NCBI GenBank assembly: GCA_950022295.1 | Contig: OX465596.1 | Span: forward strand, 9,176,001-9,240,000 | Reading direction: 5' to 3' | DNA length: 64,000 bases | Source of the DNA: Bromus sterilis | Lineage: Eukaryota > Streptophyta > Magnoliopsida > Poales > Poaceae | In this document: piece by piece, positions 19,970-31,650 of the stretch | Layout: the number at the start of each line of letters is the position of its first letter | Position numbering within the stretch: position 1 is the stretch's first letter | Notes under the pieces: model-generated | The model's database searches: none | Seen by the model: the letters and a program-made list of their open reading frames with translations, nothing else | What the model was told of the DNA's origin: nothing | Position numbers and translations under genes: made by a program

Positions 19970-20320
19970 ACCGGAAAATGAAGTGCAGAGCTCTGCTCCC
20001 CTTCCTCTCGGTGTGCGTGTCTGTCAGTGTGTGACTGACTGTTGCTCTCCAGCTCCAGCTACCACTCTCAGGGAGATGCAGCAATGGCGCACGCGTGGAG
20101 AGAGAGAGAGAATGGAGAAGGGGTCCAGTCGAGTCGAGGGCTGGGCACTTTGCTCTGTTTTCAGTGCTGGCTGGCGGTGCTGCTTGTCGGTTCCACCACC
20201 CGTGCATGGCTTCACGTGCACAAGAGCGAGAGTTGTGGTGAATGCAGTATAAATTAAGCAGTGTAAATTAAAATTTTTGGATAAAGGAGCAGTGTAAATT
20301 AATGTTTACGCAATGTAAAT
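19970..20320 (-). promoter_or_regulatory. Upstream region of the proline-rich gene
   Basis: GC drops from the coding exon outward. A CT-rich stretch (GAGAGAGAGAGA on the plus strand near 20100) would lie in the 5' leader. No unambiguous TATA box was located. Confidence 0.35.
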
Positions 20321-20324
20321 AACT

Positions 20325-20681
20325 GTACAGTTTGGATACTCTAACTCGGTTAGAGGTTAGAGTTAGATTTTAACTCTAGTCTAACCCAAAACTAACTCTA
20401 ACCAAAGAGGTGTTTGGATGGTGGGGTTAGATTGGCAATAAATGTACTATTTCAATCATTTGACTACTTTATTCAGAATTTTGTATGATGAAGATAGTGA
20501 AAAGGTAACTTTTTATGGGCCTCATCCAACTCTAACCCAAATAAGCACCTCTTGGGTGGGTTAGATTTTTTGGATGGATTAGATGCATCTAACCAACTCT
20601 AACCCTCTTGTTTGGATGTTTTAGGATTAGTTTGGTACAATCTAACCAACTCTAACTCTAACCCATGATCCAAACAGGGCC
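20325..20681. mobile_element. hAT-like MITE rich in CTAACTCTAACC repeats
   Basis: The right end reads, inverted, GGCCCTGTTTGGATCATGGG, and the left end has the related CAGTTTGGATACTC. Both arms run into TTAGAGTTAG-type repeats in opposite orientation. The GGGCCTGTTTGG terminus is typical of plant hAT-derived MITEs. The 8-bp target duplication could not be confirmed, so the ends are approximate. Confidence 0.6.
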
Positions 20682-20689
20682 AATATATG

Positions 20690-22500
20690 AAGTAATGCAC
20701 ACCTAAGAGCTGGTACAATAATGCTTAGTCAGACAACTGCAAGCAGTTCCATGTCAGCAAATGCCTAGCTGGAGAGAAGATTAATGGGGATTGAGAAAGA
20801 AGCGGGCGCTTTTTGAGTCGCCCGGCTACAGCGTTCGAACCAAGGAGCAAGCGCCGCTGCTAGCTCTAGACCGGCTCTTCCTTCATACATGTAATACAAT
20901 ATTCAATGGCTAAGCATTTATAAGGGTTGATCTTACAGCTAACGTTAAGAGCCAGTCTATTGTATATGAAGGCTTTATAAATGATGTGGCGCTGGGTTAT
21001 AGCCGGCAATCGGCTGTATTCCATGCTAAGTGCAGTCTGTCAGTCTGTTCTCAACACAGGCATGTCGTGATGCTGGAGTTCAAGTAAATTCTACTCCACT
21101 ACTACTAAAGTACTATGAGTAATCAGTTAGCAACTGACATGAGTTTGTTACTGTATTAGTTACCATAAGAGTATAAGACCACTGTCACTGAGAGCCTGAC
21201 ATGACTTCCTCTGCCGACAGAAGCTGTGCACCATGAGAAAGTTCAGGGAATAGTAGCATGAGATAGTGCAAGTTTGCACTGTCACTGGGCACCACAGCTG
21301 ATAAAGTCCCCCCAATAATGCTGCACCTTTTAAAAAAAGAAAAAAAACATCCTTTTTGCCTTTCTTATAAGCTTTTATTTCTTTTGTATTGGATGACAGA
21401 TTAGCTGGAGCACAGGGCTGAAGCCTGAGGCAAACCTGTGCTGTGGAGCATCAGTAGGAAGTAGCTACTAGCTCACGTGCTGCTGCACTGGGCCAACAAA
21501 ACAGCTTGCAGTTTTGTTCATTTCAAGGTGCTTAGGTTAGGTTAGGTTAGGTGGGTGTGGTGGGCATCATTTCCGATTCAGATGCACTCGTACCAACGCT
21601 AATAAGATAACTGTGGATTCCTCACATGAGGCTAACCTACTGACATGAACTGCGAAAGTCGAGTAAATTATCTGGGTATTTGCATCTTTGGTTTGATGCA
21701 GGGATCACATGGTTTTTTATTTCCCCCCGTAAGTTCATCGGCAGAGTAAAACGCAAGCACCTGTCAAACTGTCTGTCACACACAACGGTATTAACAGGCA
21801 AAAGTGTTTACTGACACCCAAGCACTGAACTTTCTACCCAAGATACGGAGTAGTACAAAGTTTCTTGGAGCTAGCAGAGAATTGCAGAAAATGAAAGGAA
21901 GTTCATCAGATCTTCGTTGGTGCTCTGTCAGGAACCGAGTCTCTGAAGGCTGAAGCTGGTTGTATCTGAAGAATTCAACACTTGCACTGGCTCACCTGTT
22001 CCCTGCAACCGCAAGGAAGCTTCGTCCTGCCGTTGATCTTCAATCTAACGAATATCTTCTATTCAAAATGGTGCGCCAAGGTTGACTACCCTGTCAGACG
22101 TAGATCTTGCATAGGATGGCTCGACAAGTTCATATGCTCCCTCTTGTGTAATTTAGGAGTGCTTCTTAGTTTTGTTTTTCCGAAAAGGCCAAAGGCCATA
22201 TATTAAATAGCATAGACCTTTACTAAACACCATTATAAATATTGGAAACAAATTCAAGTTTTTAAGAGTGTCGAAGTCTTCTTCTTTCTGCATTATCGAC
22301 GGCCCATCATGAGCAAAACTCGTTGCCTCTATACCTCCATTTCAGCATAGCAAATTTGTTTAATCACACAATCTTGTAGAAGCAGCGACCCAAAAAATCA
22401 TCGATATAGATCGAAAGAAACCGTCAGCCACAATCTATGTTGCAAATCGTCGCCTCGAAGAAGAAATTGCTGAAGATGACCTATAGAATACTCTAGGTCC
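20690..22500. other. Intergenic, no gene; possible further MITE remnants
   Basis: Sequence near 20700-21030 has TAAGAGC and CGGCT motifs like the MITE at 18.36 kb but no paired ends. 21531-21555 is a short GGTTA-type tandem run. ORFs in 21.98-22.2 kb show no domain. Confidence 0.4.
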
Positions 22501-22706
22501 AATCAGGTGGAGTTATGAACACAAATCTCACACGCTCCTCGATGGGACCGAGGTTTACAGTCCTTCGCCATTTAAAACTAGAGCTAAAGGACCATGATGC
22601 ACAATCATGGTGTCTGCTTTGCAGGGCATCGAAACAGAGACAAATCCGTAGACGATTGATACGAAGAAGCACCATCGAAAAGAGGACGAGACATGGACAT
22701 TTTATT

Positions 22707-23066
22707 TCACGTCGATGATGGTAACTGTGAAAGTAAAAGAGTTGTCGAATGCGACTCCGTGAAGGTGTAGTTCACGCTAAGGTCGATACTGAACGACACA
22801 CGATAGCCGAAGGTGACGAAGGACGTGGAGTGTTGTGCATCAAGTTGTTGGATGGCAAAGTAGTATGGCGGCTGCTGGGGGTGCACGATCGACTCCCATG
22901 GGGCAACACACTTTTCCATAGGAGAGATCGGTTGACCGGCCGCCCTCGCATCGTCTGCCCTCTTCTTCGACCAACGGCGTCGGACATTGCGTTCTGCGAT
23001 GGTGGCCTTGCAGGTAGCCACCACCAGCGGGTCCTCCACTTTCACCAGGACGACGTACATTTCCAT
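22707..23066 (-). other. Unrecognised open frame, 119 codons
   Basis: A continuous minus-strand frame beginning MEMYVVLVKVEDPLVV, with a basic patch near residues 28-38 (RNVRRRWSKKR). The opposite strand is also open over much of the same stretch, which weakens the case. I recognise no domain, and promoter or splice context is not evident. Listed as a possible gene remnant only. Confidence 0.2.
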
Positions 23067-23341
23067 TGGCTCCTTCTACAATTCCATCAAGGAAGTGGAC
23101 GGCAAAATAGATGGAAACTGAATGGTGGGCGGCGACGATCAAAGCAGAAAGATCGGGAAAAGGGCGGACTTTCATTTGAAAAATGTGGTATAAAATCTTC
23201 TATATCTAAATAGTTAGCCACTTAGCCCCACGGACTATCTTTCTCAACTTACACACATAGCACCTCATCATATAAACATGCATGAAGACCCGTTTTAACA
23301 TGCAAACATGCATGAGAAACGCCCACCTTAATAATTAAATA

Positions 23342-23429
23342 CTCTCTCGAATTCATATTAATTGTAATTGAAACGTATTTTAATGCTAGATCATCCATTT
23401 CAGTGATAATTAGTATGGGTCGGAGGGAG
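23342..23429. mobile_element. Stowaway-like MITE (88 bp), TA duplication
   Basis: The right end reads TATGGGTCGGAGGGAG and the left end CTCTCTCGAATTCATATT, imperfect inverses. TA flanks both sides (23340-23341, 23430-23431). Confidence 0.75.
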
Positions 23430-23431
23430 TA

Positions 23432-23992
23432 TAATAAATGGCGCTTGGTATGGGTTCGTCGGTGAATCTTTTTAAAAGATCGATCGGGTCGCGGACCATC
23501 GAATTTGATGCCATCAAAAGTCGAGTATCGATCTTTATCATTGCAACAATGGTCATGTTGCAGAAACCACTACAACAAAAGTTATGTTCCAGAAATCTTT
23601 GCAACAGTGGTAATATTGCAAACTTTTGCAACAGAGGTAATATTGCAAAAAAAATATGCAACAAAGCTTATGTTATAATTTCTTTGCAACATGGATAATG
23701 TTGCAAAGACTTTTGCAATAGAGATTATCTTGCGAAAACATCGTCGCGACATAACAACACTAACACGATCATCGTTCATCACCGCCATTTGCAACAAAAT
23801 CGTTGTTGCATTGTTTTAGAAACTTGTCTCATATGTGACGTGGGCTCGCGGCAAGCTCGTCGAGCGCATGGCTACTGGTCATGGGCGTGCAGCAAGTGGT
23901 CACCAACCAGGGCAACTAGGGATGACGTGAAACGCTCACGAGGCGGTGTGCAGGGTGGCTGGCAATGACAATCGAAGAAAGGTTGGCGATGG
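23432..23992. repeat. Degenerate TTGCAACA-type repeats (DNA transposon remnant)
   Basis: From about 23535 to 23800, short imperfect units built on TTTGCAACAxxGGTAATATTG repeat with variable spacing. The left part (ATCGAATTTGATGCCATCAA) resembles anonymous Triticeae transposon interior. The sequence resumes after 28340, so the large solo LTR at 23998-28335 was inserted into this unit. Confidence 0.55.
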
Positions 23993-23997
23993 TCATG

Positions 23998-26900
23998 TGT
24001 GACGCCCCCAAAATCAATCTGTGTACAGTAATCATACACGCAGGGTACACGGCTGAGATTAGGGTGCCACGGTGATAATATCACAGCACAACACTAAACA
24101 CAAAAGGATAAACAAATATGTTACAATAGAGGGGGTCACGCGGACCCGAATACATAAGTCATACAAGCCATAATATCTGAGTACAGACATAGTTAGTCAA
24201 GTTTTGCCTTAAGAAGGATAGCACAAATCACATCAGAGATACAGATCGAAAAGGCGAGGCCTCCTGCCTGGGATCCACCGAACTACTCCTGGTCAATGGG
24301 GAACTCGACGTCGTAGTAGGCGCCTCCGGGGTACTCCTGCTCCTGGGCTCCAACGTCGCCTGCAGCGGCCGATCAGGCAAAACAGTAAAGGAAATAAAGC
24401 AGGTGAGTATCTAGTATACCCGCGAGTCTTACGTCCGCTACTAAGCATTATGCATTGTATCAACGGAAAGAAGAGGCTGTATAAAGTGGACTGAAAGACA
24501 GAAATCCAGAGCAAGGGTAAGAAGCTAGGCCTAACGAAGACTAGCATCTTCCGACGATGTCTTGCAGCATGAGGTAAGAACCAGCCAACAGTTTATATAA
24601 AGCACAAAGTAAACAATGCAGCAGAAGTTGCTGCAGCATTGTATAATAATAAGTTGTAATAATTAACAATGCCTCCGAGTTCACCTCCTCGACATCCCTG
24701 CGAGGAAGAAAACTCGGAACCATACAGTTTAATAATAATAGTTTCTAGTGATAAGATCCAGCTTCAGCATAAAGCGTCCTGTTACCGTGGACACGGCTAT
24801 TCGAATAGATTAATCTTCCCTGCAGGGGTGCACTTGTGTTACGCTACACGCACGGATCTCCAGGGTGGCGGGAACCTTGTTAGGGAACGCTCCACCAAGG
24901 CTATCCGACACTTCATAGCCCATCTTTCAAACTCAACAGAGAGGCCATCCGCCGGTCTACATCCTAAGTACTCAGGGCCTTGGACCCCAACCCTGACGTA
25001 CTCCTGCACGGTGCGTGGGTGGCCGGGAAGCCGTAACAAAAACAACACAGCTCGAGCAAAGAAGACAGCGCACTTCCCGACAATCAGCCCGCGGTACTGC
25101 TGACGTCTGAAGAGTCCTCGGACGACACTACGAAGCAGAGGAGCCCATAAACTCGTAATTCCCACGGGTAGGTAGTGCGTACATGGCATATAGCCAACTC
25201 AAGACATTCACTGAACCATTTAGCATTTTAATTAACCTGCGTGACAACCATTATTGTTGCCTCAACTTAACTGACCCGCGGACAACGACAGCAGCCAGGA
25301 CCACCAGTACATCGGTGCCTGCCCTGTCGTCCCACCAAGCCACTGCGGTTACCAACAAGGTGAACCGTCTCCTTACCCTGTCTCGCGTGTGCTCCTGGAG
25401 GAGCTCGACTTCCGTGGTTTGGTAACTCTCGCGGCCAACGATCAGGGGCCAAGCACACCGGTGCACTGGTCGTACTCTCCCTGTCTTCCGTCGCAATACC
25501 TCTCGCGGACACCGTTGGGTTGCCCGACTTCTTACCTGAAGGACAACCGTTTTTCAAGACCCTATGGCGGTAAGACAAAGTCAGCCTCGAGTGGAGTACA
25601 AGGATTACTCCTTGATAGCTCACACTTGAGGTGACTAGGCATAACCCAGATAGGGGCCTGAGGCGGTGTCTGCATTGTACCGTACCTGTGCAGTTATAAT
25701 AATTGTACCCGCGTTCACTCCCCTGAGTGATCACGGCCCTCTATCTAATCCTAGCTAACAATGTGCAGGGCTCACTGCTGAATAGTGCATAATAATAATA
25801 ATAGGCAGCATAGGATAAAGGAAGGCACATCAAGGGGCGACAATGACAGGTTATGGAATTGAATAGGTAAGCAATGCAGCAGCAGCAGTAACAATGCCTA
25901 GTGCAAGAAATGTACGGAAAGATAAGCGATATCTGGGGAAGAGAATGGCTCTGCTTGCCTGGAAGCTTGACGGTAGGGGTACGGTCGTCGACGACGTAGT
26001 CGTACTCAGCAACGGTGTAGTCGACGGCAGCAGCGGGGTCTACCGGAGATTAAGGGGGAGAAGAAAACAGTAAATACACAAAAATAATATACAAACAATA
26101 GCATGACATGACAGATGAAATGTTAACGGTGTTCTAACGCAGTGCAATGCACAATGCTCGGAACGGAAATTCATCTGAGGATGAACTACCGGCTCTGGAT
26201 GATTACCGGACAGGGTGTCCGGAGGGGGAAGGATCAATCTGGAGGAGTCGTGGGTACCGGAAAAACATAAGGGGGTGTATCCTTGCTAGTTGATCTATTC
26301 CGAGAAACATTCGTGTTCGGAATAAATTCATCCGGACACTCTAACAGTACCGGACAATTTATCGGACAGTCGGTCCGAAGGGGGACGGTTCGATGTTCGT
26401 TGTGTTAGAGGGGTGTGATAGACATACGGATAGCGTATTCGTATTCTTTATATTTTTCTGATCAATTTTCTTGTATAAAGTTTTTGAATCTGACTTACGG
26501 TTTAAAAGCTATTGAATTTCAAAGTTTAAATCAATTTAAATGATTTTCTGAATTTCTTTTAATATTAAATAGACATTATCCAGAACAGTACTGGTTGACC
26601 AGTCAACACTGACAAGTGGGACCTACTGACCAGTGGGTCCCACATGTCAGCCTCTGTTTAATAAAAAAAATGTTTCAACTAAATCTAAATAATCCAGTGG
26701 ACCCACATGTCATAGACTATTAGAAATTTCTATTTCAATTTATTTAGTCTAACCGGGGATTAAGTGAGCTGGGCCCACATGTCATACACTGCTAATTTAT
26801 ATTAATTTATTTAATCAATTAACTTACAGTGGGGGCCACATGTCAGTGCCTAACAGTTATAATTCCAGTGTTAATTTTAACAGGGGGATTAGCAGGGGGT

Positions 26901-28335
26901 ATGGCCCACTGGTCAGTGAGTGATCCGTTGCTAATGACCCAGCTGACGCGCAGGCCCTACTTGTCATCCACACCAGAACACGCCGGCGGCGAGGTACTCC
27001 GACGAGGTCACCGCCCGCGCGATACAGAGCGCCATTTGGGGTGCCACTGGTTGCAGTCGACGAAGAGCTCCTCGCCGCGTTGATATGTGTCGTCGGCTCG
27101 AGCTGGGACGCACGGGGGTGATGGCTACGACGAAAATGGCGGAATCGAGCTCGGGCACCAATGGCAGAACACAACCGGTGATGAAATCGAACGGGTGATG
27201 GCGCCAAAACGAAACAACGGTCTACCAGAAGCATGGTACTGCACTTGGCGCGGGCTAGGGTGCACTGTGAGGTCAGCTAGGACGTCCATGGCGGCGGGCA
27301 GAACCCGACCATTTGGGGCTTTCGGCCCGGGGCTAAACGGGCGTCAACGGTGAGTTGGGGACGGTGATATTGCTCACCCTGATCACGGAGACGGTGGCAG
27401 TGGGCTCGGGGACGAATCGGGGTGGCCGGAATCGGTCGGAGATCTCGCCGGAGCCGGGGTTGAAGACGAAGACGTAGTCGTCGCAGAGAGGCACCACGAC
27501 TCGATTCCTCGCGGTGGGTGAGGTAGTCGATGTCGATGCAGCCCCTGGACAACACGGCGAGGCGGCGTGAGCACGTTGGCCGCGCTTGGCCACGGTAATG
27601 GCGACGACGGCCCTCGGTGGCTTTTCCCCAAGGCGTGTGAGAAGAGTAGGAGGGGAAGGAGAGGGGGAGGATGTCCAGGGGGTCGGGGGCGTCGCCCTTA
27701 TCGCCTCCGCGAAGGGAGGGAGCAGGTGGGTGCGGGGCCAGCTCGCCAGCGTCGACGGCGAGCCCGGCGCCGTACGGGAGCAGGTGGGGGGGGGGGGTTG
27801 GGGAAGAAGACAAGGGGTGGGGTGGGCTTGGCTGAGGTGGGCCTCGCCCCAGGCGAGTTTTAATCATTTTTCTTTTTCTTCTTATTTTCCATTTTGTTCT
27901 TTTCCTTTTGTATTGGTTTTAATTGCTTTAACATTTTTTTAAAATGTGTGACCTGGCCCATAATTAGGAGTGTATATTTTCAGAGTGCCACAAAAAGTTT
28001 AGGCTTAAAATAAAACCATTTACCATTTCTTTATAATATCCAATTGTCAAATGGGGCTGTTTTGCTTGGTGTTTGAATTGTTTGAATTTTCCAGTGGCAA
28101 AATAAAATACTATAACCATATGGGCATGACCCAATGATTATTTGTGATTTTATAAAAGTGGTTGCATAATTTTTGGACAAGTTTTATTTGCCACATATTT
28201 TTCATAGCAACCAAAAGGCATTTCTGAATATGATCAAAAGCAAAGTGGGTCATGACATGTTTTGCATAGTGATTAGCAACAGTGATTAGTCCACAGTAAA
28301 AGTGATTACTGTTACAGGCAACTGAGGGTGTTACA
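23998..28335. mobile_element. Very large solo LTR (4338 bp), TCATG target duplication
   Basis: It begins TGTGACGCCCCC and ends GAGGGTGTTACA, and is bounded by TCATG at 23993-23997 and 28336-28340. There is no internal domain, primer site or second LTR. LTRs above 4 kb are known in Triticeae from LARD-type and some Gypsy families; I do not assign one. Long stretches are free of plausible ORFs. Between 25.8 and 26.9 kb, several CCCACATGTCA(G/T) motifs recur. A GC-rich part (26.95-27.87 kb) is unlike the rest. Confidence 0.85.
27333..27600 (-). other. Coding-like GC-rich patch inside the large solo LTR
   Basis: The minus-strand frame reads VVVPLCDDYVFVFNPGSGEI and onward with GC-rich third positions, unlike the surrounding LTR. 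It has no in-context start. It could be a captured host-gene fragment or chance GC-rich sequence in an LTR promoter/leader region. I do not recognise the source. Confidence 0.3.
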
Positions 28336-28340
28336 TCATG

Positions 28341-28730
28341 GCTTCGATCTAGATCTCGATCTGGTTGGGGAAGAAACGAAAGGTGTGGGAGGAATGGAGG
28401 AGAAGAAGAAAAAGGAAGGAAAGGATCGCGGCGAAGACTTGTTTCACCGGTGAACCACGGTGGTCGCTGATGCACGTGCCAGTAGCGAGCGAGCGTGGAC
28501 GCCATACGGGTGCAAGTGAGTATCACACTGATTGAAAACGAAATGAATTAGAAAAAATGCTTAAGATAGAGTTATCGCAATCCACGTGATGAATGGGCTT
28601 TACATGCGTACGTTGGTGGCGGTTGACGCAAGCCACTAATCCACCGGTTGAACAGAAGCATTTCCCCTAATAAATCACATATGTATTTTAAGTTTATATA
28701 TTATTTATCAAAATATTCATGTTCAAAATA
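28341..28730. other. Continuation of the interrupted repeat, no gene
   Basis: Resumes the sequence cut by the large solo LTR (GCTTCGATCTAGATCTCGAT onward), then becomes AT-rich. The short ORF on the minus strand here spans the LTR junction and is not real. Confidence 0.4.
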
Positions 28731-29915
28731 ATTTATCTCAATAATTTAATAGTTGTTTATTTGTAGTTTTAATTTTTATATTACTCCCTCCAAACTTAGA
28801 AAAGTACAGTGGAGTCGCTATATTTTGGGAGAAGCAGCGGACTGCGATCCAGTGCCTTTGTGAAGTGAAGTCACCTCATGACTTTACCCATTTGTTTGTC
28901 GTTTAATCTTCATCCAACAGATAAGATTGACCTAACATTTTAACTTAAAACTCAAACTCTTTTAAAAAAAAAATCCATAAATCATACATGATCCATTGTG
29001 TATTCTGGGAAAGTATCACTTCATTTGGATAATGATTTATCATTAAATAGCCTTTTATATTTGAGTTTAAAATTACTATTGAATCGTAAACGAGTGATCC
29101 AAATAAAAAAATTAGAATACACAATGAAACATATCTAACTTACTGGAAATTTTCCAATTTCTTTTGAAAGAGTTTAAATTTTAGATTAATCTTATTCATT
29201 GGATGAAGATTGAAGGGAAAACAAACAAATAAAGTTACGTGATGACTTTACTTCATAAAGTCACTGGATCTCATTTAATTCAAAATAAATCATCTCAATA
29301 ATTTAATAGTTGTTTATTTTTAGTTTTAATTTTTATATTATTCATTCAAATATTCATGTTTAAAATAATCAAATATCATACATATATTACTCCCTTCGTA
29401 ACTTAGAAAAGTACAGTGGAGTCGCTGTTTTTTGGGAGAAGCAGTGGACTGCGATCCAATGTCTTTGTGAAGTGAAGTCATCACTTGACTGTACCCATCC
29501 GTTTGCCATTTAATCTTTATCCAACGAATAAGATTGACCCAATATTTTAATTTAAAATTCAAACTCTTTCAAAAAAAGAATCCCATAAATCATTCATGAT
29601 TCATTGTGTATTCTAGGAAAGTATCGCTTCATTTAGATAATGATTTGTCATTAAATAGCCTTTTATATTTAAGCTTAAATTACTATTAAATCATAAACCA
29701 ATGATCCAAATGAAAAAAAAATAGAATACACAACGAAACATATCCAACTTCTTGGATTTTTTTTTAAAAATTGGAAGAGTTTAAAATTTTTGTTAAAATT
29801 TTAGATTAATCTTATTCATTGGTCGAAGATCAAAGGGCAAACAAATAGATAAAGTTACGCGATGACTTCATTTCATAAAGTCATTGGATCTCAGTTCAGA
29901 AGCAGCGGGCCATGC
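28731..29915. repeat. Two tandem copies of a fold-back unit
   Basis: Copy 1 (about 28731-29280) and copy 2 (about 29281-29915) share GAAAAGTACAGTGGAGTCGC, TTGTGAAGTGAAGTCA and TTCATTTxGATAATGATTT. Copy 2 has about 57 extra bp near its start. Each copy is itself an inverted repeat: the left arm ATCCAGTGCCTTTGTGAAGT mirrors the right arm ACTTCATAAAGTCACTGGAT. No ORF. Copy 2 ends where the Copia-type element is inserted. Confidence 0.75.
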
Positions 29916-29921
29916 AAAAAA

Positions 29922-31635
29922 TGTTGGGGTTCGTAGCAGAAAACACAAAATTTTCTAACTAGCGTTCCCTTAACCCAAGATCTAGCTAGCCGTATTACCG
30001 TAACGAATAGTAGTGCGGAAATAACATACCTCGGGGTGTAGTCCGTTGCGCGGGAAACGTTCCCGCAAATGTGGTTGATGTAGCCGATCAAGTTTCACAG
30101 CCCCCTGGCTGTGTTGAGCACCCGGATGGGTGTAGTGCCACACGTGCAGCACCTCGTAGTACTCGCACACGTACGAGACTCGATGACGACCTTCGTTCTC
30201 CGATCCAGCGGAGGGGGCGGAAGCAGACCTCCGGACGGACCTCAATTCCACTACAGGCTCACACTAGGGAGCCCACCGTGGAAGAGACAAGAGAGGGGAG
30301 GAGACCGGAGAAAACCGATCTCAACTCGAAGTTATATTTATTTTCTCACGAATTTCTGTGTATTAATTATGTGCACCCTGCCTGTCTTTATATAGGCTGG
30401 GGAAGGGAGTCAACCCACCTCCCCTAGCAATGTGGGACTAAACCCTTTGCTAGGGGGGAGTTGGCCGGCCAAGGGGGGAGAGGGGGCGCACCCCTCATGG
30501 GCCCTAGGGCCCATGGCGCCTCCCCCCCTTTTTCTTTTCTTTTTCTTTTCCCTTTATTCCTTAATGGGCCTTTTTCTCCACTAAGGCCCATAGCACATAT
30601 TAATTAGAAATAAAATGATTTTAATTATTAATTCAATTAATTAATAACTAAAACATATTATTTCATCTCCCGGTGCTCCGGAAACACTTCCGGCTCACTC
30701 CGAACTTGTTTCGGTTCAATACGGTACTCCTCCGATATTGTCTCCCTTATTCTCTGGTTGCTCCGATGGTTCCGAAAAGGTCTCCGATTTCATTGAGCCC
30801 TTAAGTGTGTTACCCTACGGCCCAAGAACACTCCAGTCATGACCGAGCAGAGGCAACAGTCAATGATCATCAGCGGGACCTGGATGCCCATAATGACCCC
30901 TGTGCATTCCGGATATCAACACCGATTGGACCTTACGCTGTATACAATTCCCTTTGTCAACGATACTGGATTGTTCCGAGATTCGATCAATGACATCCTA
31001 TGTCTGGTTCAACCTCGTTCCGAACTAAATCCTTATTCACTCGTTCCCGTGATATTCATCCCCGTGACCTAGTCACACGCTGCGCAGCTTTATGGATGGA
31101 ATCTCACCGAGTGGGCCCTGAGTATCTATCCATCTTATGGATTGACAAATCCCGCTCTTGTAAACAATACTCCTCAACGTATCTCCACGGAATACCTAAG
31201 ATACAACCGTTATGACCCGCATATTTCAGTCAGGTGGTGGGATGTAAGTCAAAGCATCCGGGAAGATAGTGATTATGCACGTACTCACGGTCAAAGGAAC
31301 GGTCTACCACGTTCTGTAATTACAACACTGAACCTTCATAAGATTTGATCATGTTGTAATGCTTTCTTTGGGTAATGTTCATCACGTCACTTAACCCGTG
31401 AGGTGACCTCATAGTCAAGAGACTTAATTGTCCATGATCGCGAAACCAAGATCATCATGTTGACCATGAACTAGTTATCGATGTAGAGGCTAACTAGGAA
31501 CTCTGGGGTTTCTATACCACACCTGCATCATTGTTTCACTGACGCAGTTCTAGCACAGTATGAAACTGATTATGAACTTGCTTAGATATATTGGAATAAT
31601 CATATATTGTTTGCCTCTAGAGCATATATCCAACA
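29922..31635 (-). repeat. 3' LTR of the Copia-type element (1714 bp)
   Basis: TG...CA bounded. It lacks 39 bp present in the other LTR, at about 30239 between GGACGGA and CCTCAATTCC. Otherwise it aligns end to end. Confidence 0.9.
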
Positions 31636-31650
31636 GTCTCCCACTTGCAC
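31636..31650 (-). other. Polypurine tract
   Basis: On the minus strand GTGCAAGTGGGAGAC sits immediately before the 3' LTR, where plus-strand priming occurs in LTR retrotransposons. Confidence 0.75.

Noticed and set aside
19307..20252. Plus-strand ORFs of 295, 128 and 100 codons opposite the proline-rich gene
   Set aside because: Arg/Gly-rich shadows of the minus-strand repeats; the minus frame has a sensible membrane helix and start.
20042..20257. Upstream extension of the proline-rich frame to 20207
   Set aside because: The extra 83 residues are anonymous leader sequence; MCC followed by a transmembrane helix at 19958 is the credible start.
21531..21555. AGGTTAGGTTAGG run as a telomere-like or satellite sequence
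   Set aside because: Only a few copies and not the plant TTTAGGG repeat; a simple low-complexity run.
24669..25734. Several overlapping ORFs between 24.3 and 25.7 kb
   Set aside because: All lie within the large solo LTR, overlap on both strands and show no domains.
30071..31348. ORFs repeated at 30.07-31.35 kb and 36.6-37.92 kb, at first looking like a duplicated gene
   Set aside because: They are the same non-coding LTR sequence of one retrotransposon, read in the antisense direction.
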